In this document: positions 31,185 through 32,798 of the stretch, one piece after another
Layout of the letters: each line of letters begins with the position of its first letter
Position numbering within the stretch: the first letter of the stretch is position 1
Assembly: GCA_034437795.1 (NCBI GenBank)
Contig: DAOTTI010000248.1
Span: 1-32,798, forward strand
Source of the DNA: DAOTTI01 sp034437795
GTDB lineage: Bacteria > Chloroflexota > UBA11872 > UBA12225
Length of the DNA: 32,798 bases
Reading direction: 5' to 3'
Translations under genes and position numbers: made by a program
The notes under the pieces: model-generated
Database searches by the model: none
What the model saw: the letters and a program-made list of their open reading frames with translations, nothing else
What the model was told of the DNA's origin: nothing

Positions 31185-32471
31185 TCAGGAGCCGAAGACG
31201 GCGCGCAAGAGAGCAGTCGCGCGGCGCGGGCGGGCGTCGGCCGGCGCCGGCGCGCTCACGCCGGCCAGCTTACGCGCCAGGTCGGTGATATTGGCCGAGA
31301 TCTGGGCCTCCGCGTTGGTCATTACGAATGGCACCCCCTCGTTGAGCGAGTGGGTGGTCAGGCGCCCATCAGAAACGATCTCGGCGGAGAAGCGCTTGTT
31401 CAGGATCTGCTCTACGTCCTGCACGCGGATGCCGCCGCGGCTGTCGGCGCGGTTCAGCACCAGCATCACCTTCTCCGGCGGATAGGCCAGCGCCACCGCC
31501 ACGTCGATCAGGAGCTTGCAGTTCTTGATCGCCGGCATCTCCAGGGTGGTGGGCACGACGATCTTGTCCGAGGCGTCCAGCACGTGCAGGATGCGCTCCT
31601 CGAACGTCGGCCACGTGTCGATGACCACGTAGTCGAACTGCTCCCGCAGCGCCACCAGGATGCGGCGGACGTGCTCGGCCGTCACCAGCTCCGCCTTCTC
31701 AGGAGAAGGAGGCGCCAGCAGGACCTTCACGCCCGACGGATGGGTGAGCATGATCTGGGTCAGCAGCTCGCCGTCCAGGCCGCCGGACCCGATGTGGGGC
31801 AGCAGGTCGACGATAGTCTGCTTGGGGTCCAGGTTCAGCACCACGCCCACGTCCCCGAAGAGCAGGCCGCAGTCGAAGATGGCCACCTCCTTGCCCGTCG
31901 TCTGCTTCAGGGCAACGGCCAGATTGCAGGCCAGCGTCGTGCAGCCGACGCCCCCCTTGGCCGAGTAGAAGGTAAAGATCTGCCCTTCGCGCGACGCCGC
32001 CGCTGCGGGCGGGGCCACCACGCCCGGCGCGACCCCGTTGGCTGATGGTGCGGCCGCGCCGTTGGCCCGCGCCGCGCGGCGGCTCGCGTCGCGCCGGTAC
32101 ACCTCCCGAATGGTGGTGATCAGCTCCTGCTCGCTCAGCGGGCGGATCAGAAACTGGCGCGCCCCCGCCAGCATGGCCCGCCGGAGATGCTCGGGGTCCG
32201 GCTCGTCCGCCACCAGGATCACCGAGATCCACGGCCAGTGGGCGGTGATCGCCTCCGCCACCTGGATCCCGTCCACGTCCGGCAGGTGCAGGTCGAGCAG
32301 AACCACGTCTGCAGGCACAGCGGCCAGCCCGCGCAGCGCCTCGTCACCGCCAGACGCCGTGCCGACGACCCGCAGGTCGGGGGCGGCGCGCAGCGTCTGC
32401 ATAAGGTGTTCGCGCCGGTCGAGCGAGCTATCGACCACGACCAGGCGAATGTCCTGGGGGGAAGGGATCAT
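31185..32471 (-). CDS. CpaE/TadZ-like protein: receiver domain plus MinD/ParA ATPase
   Basis: About 428 residues. The N-terminal receiver-like domain (RLVVVDSSLDRREHLMQTLR; VVLLDLHLPD) keeps the phospho-acceptor Asp. However, Lys is replaced by Arg in FLIRPLS and the Ser/Thr position by Ala in ILVADE, so phosphorylation is doubtful. An Ala-rich linker leads to a MinD-type ATPase with deviant Walker A FYSAKGGVGCTTLACNLAVA, switch I region FDCGLLFGDVGVVLNLDP and Walker B YVVIDTWPTF. Such proteins localise Tad/Flp pilus machinery at the membrane. No pilus genes are inside the window; they may lie beyond the right edge or elsewhere. The ATG at 32471 was chosen because the next residues start the fold; no Shine-Dalgarno sequence is seen. 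Confidence 0.9.
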   Translation of the reverse strand: MIPSPQDIRLVVVDSSLDRREHLMQTLRAAPDLRVVGTASGGDEALRGLAAVPADVVLLDLHLPDVDGIQVAEAITAHWPWISVILVADEPDPEHLRRAMLAGARQFLIRPLSEQELITTIREVYRRDASRRAARANGAAAPSANGVAPGVVAPPAAAASREGQIFTFYSAKGGVGCTTLACNLAVALKQTTGKEVAIFDCGLLFGDVGVVLNLDPKQTIVDLLPHIGSGGLDGELLTQIMLTHPSGVKVLLAPPSPEKAELVTAEHVRRILVALREQFDYVVIDTWPTFEERILHVLDASDKIVVPTTLEMPAIKNCKLLIDVAVALAYPPEKVMLVLNRADSRGGIRVQDVEQILNKRFSAEIVSDGRLTTHSLNEGVPFVMTNAEAQISANITDLARKLAGVSAPAPADARPRRATALLRAVFGS

Positions 32472-32798
32472 CGGGGAAGGACCAGAGCCAAAGCTAAAGG
32501 TGGGCACGGCGGCAGGGGCACGCGGGGCGGAGCCACCACGCGCCTCAGCCTTTCATACGCGGCGCGGCCCCCAAAAGGGACGGCGCCGTGCCGCTCAGAT
32601 GCGCCACACGCGGCCCGACCCCCAGAAGCACGGCACACCCCCTCACACCTCGCCGAGCGTAGCGAGAGCCAATCCCCACGTCCTTTGTTCCTCCTCTCCC
32701 GCACGCGGGAGCGAGCCCGTCTGCGAGGCGCGGACGGCGCGGGCCAGCTTCCCCCTCCCCCACGTGCGGGAGCGGGGCGAGCGGCGCCACCGTGGGTG
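32472..32798. other. 327-nt end region with repeats
   Basis: Upstream of the CpaE-like gene. It contains a direct repeat of about 27 nt (GCGGC then CCCCCA.AAG at about 32550 and 32608) and two palindromes, CTCCCGCACGCGGGAG near 32696 and CCCCCACGTGCGGGAG near 32757. No gene seen. Confidence 0.5.

Overview
The window is GC-rich, gene-dense bacterial chromosome. No phage, plasmid, rRNA or tRNA genes were seen. The mix suggests a member of the Chloroflexota (Thermomicrobia-like), at moderate confidence. The main pointers are a cobalamin-dependent (class II) ribonucleotide reductase carrying an intein, a DUF2089/DUF4097 pair, an APS kinase-ATP sulfurylase fusion, a CpaE-like receiver-MinD ATPase, a eukaryotic-type Ser/Thr kinase and abundant intergenic palindromic repeats. 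Taxonomy is inferred from gene content only.

Layout. 1-2.4 kb: signalling genes (cNMP-binding/GGDEF protein cut by the left edge, small hypotheticals, a single-domain response regulator) and a repeat-bearing spacer. 2.4-9.1 kb: an amidohydrolase, a sugar-isomerase-like TIM barrel, pyrE, an AbrB antitoxin with a truncated PIN toxin, a cluster of regularly spaced palindromes, an HpcH/HpaI-type aldolase and a DUF4438 protein. 9.2-14.8 kb: nrdJ with a LAGLIDADG intein placed directly before the catalytic cysteine, a Ser/Thr kinase with a C-terminal membrane anchor, and the ammonium transporter amt; a perfect 18-bp hairpin separates the last two. 15.0-20.0 kb: DUF2089 and DUF4097 genes behind a near-consensus promoter, a lytic transglycosylase, an Ldh-family dehydrogenase and a hypothetical. 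20.2-23.7 kb: comF and clpC. 24.1-30.5 kb: a LysR regulator divergent from a sulfate-assimilation operon (APS kinase-ATP sulfurylase, siroheme sulfite reductase, APS/PAPS reductase). 30.7-32.5 kb: a hypothetical and a CpaE-like ATPase.

The sulfate genes form a complete route from sulfate to sulfide. The amidohydrolase, isomerase, aldolase and Ldh dehydrogenase could serve catabolism of an unidentified small acid or sugar derivative, but they are not in one operon, so that link is speculative.

The least ordinary feature is the repeat landscape. One palindromic element with a polar tail sits in six of the seven convergent gene junctions and in several other spacers. Every tailed copy points the same way on the + strand, whatever the direction of the flanking genes. 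Near 6.5 kb it forms a small array with 61-62 nt periodicity that abuts the broken toxin gene. Other families are a GC-richer relative of this palindrome, a 38-nt element, a heptamer tandem array and a 14-nt degenerate repeat.
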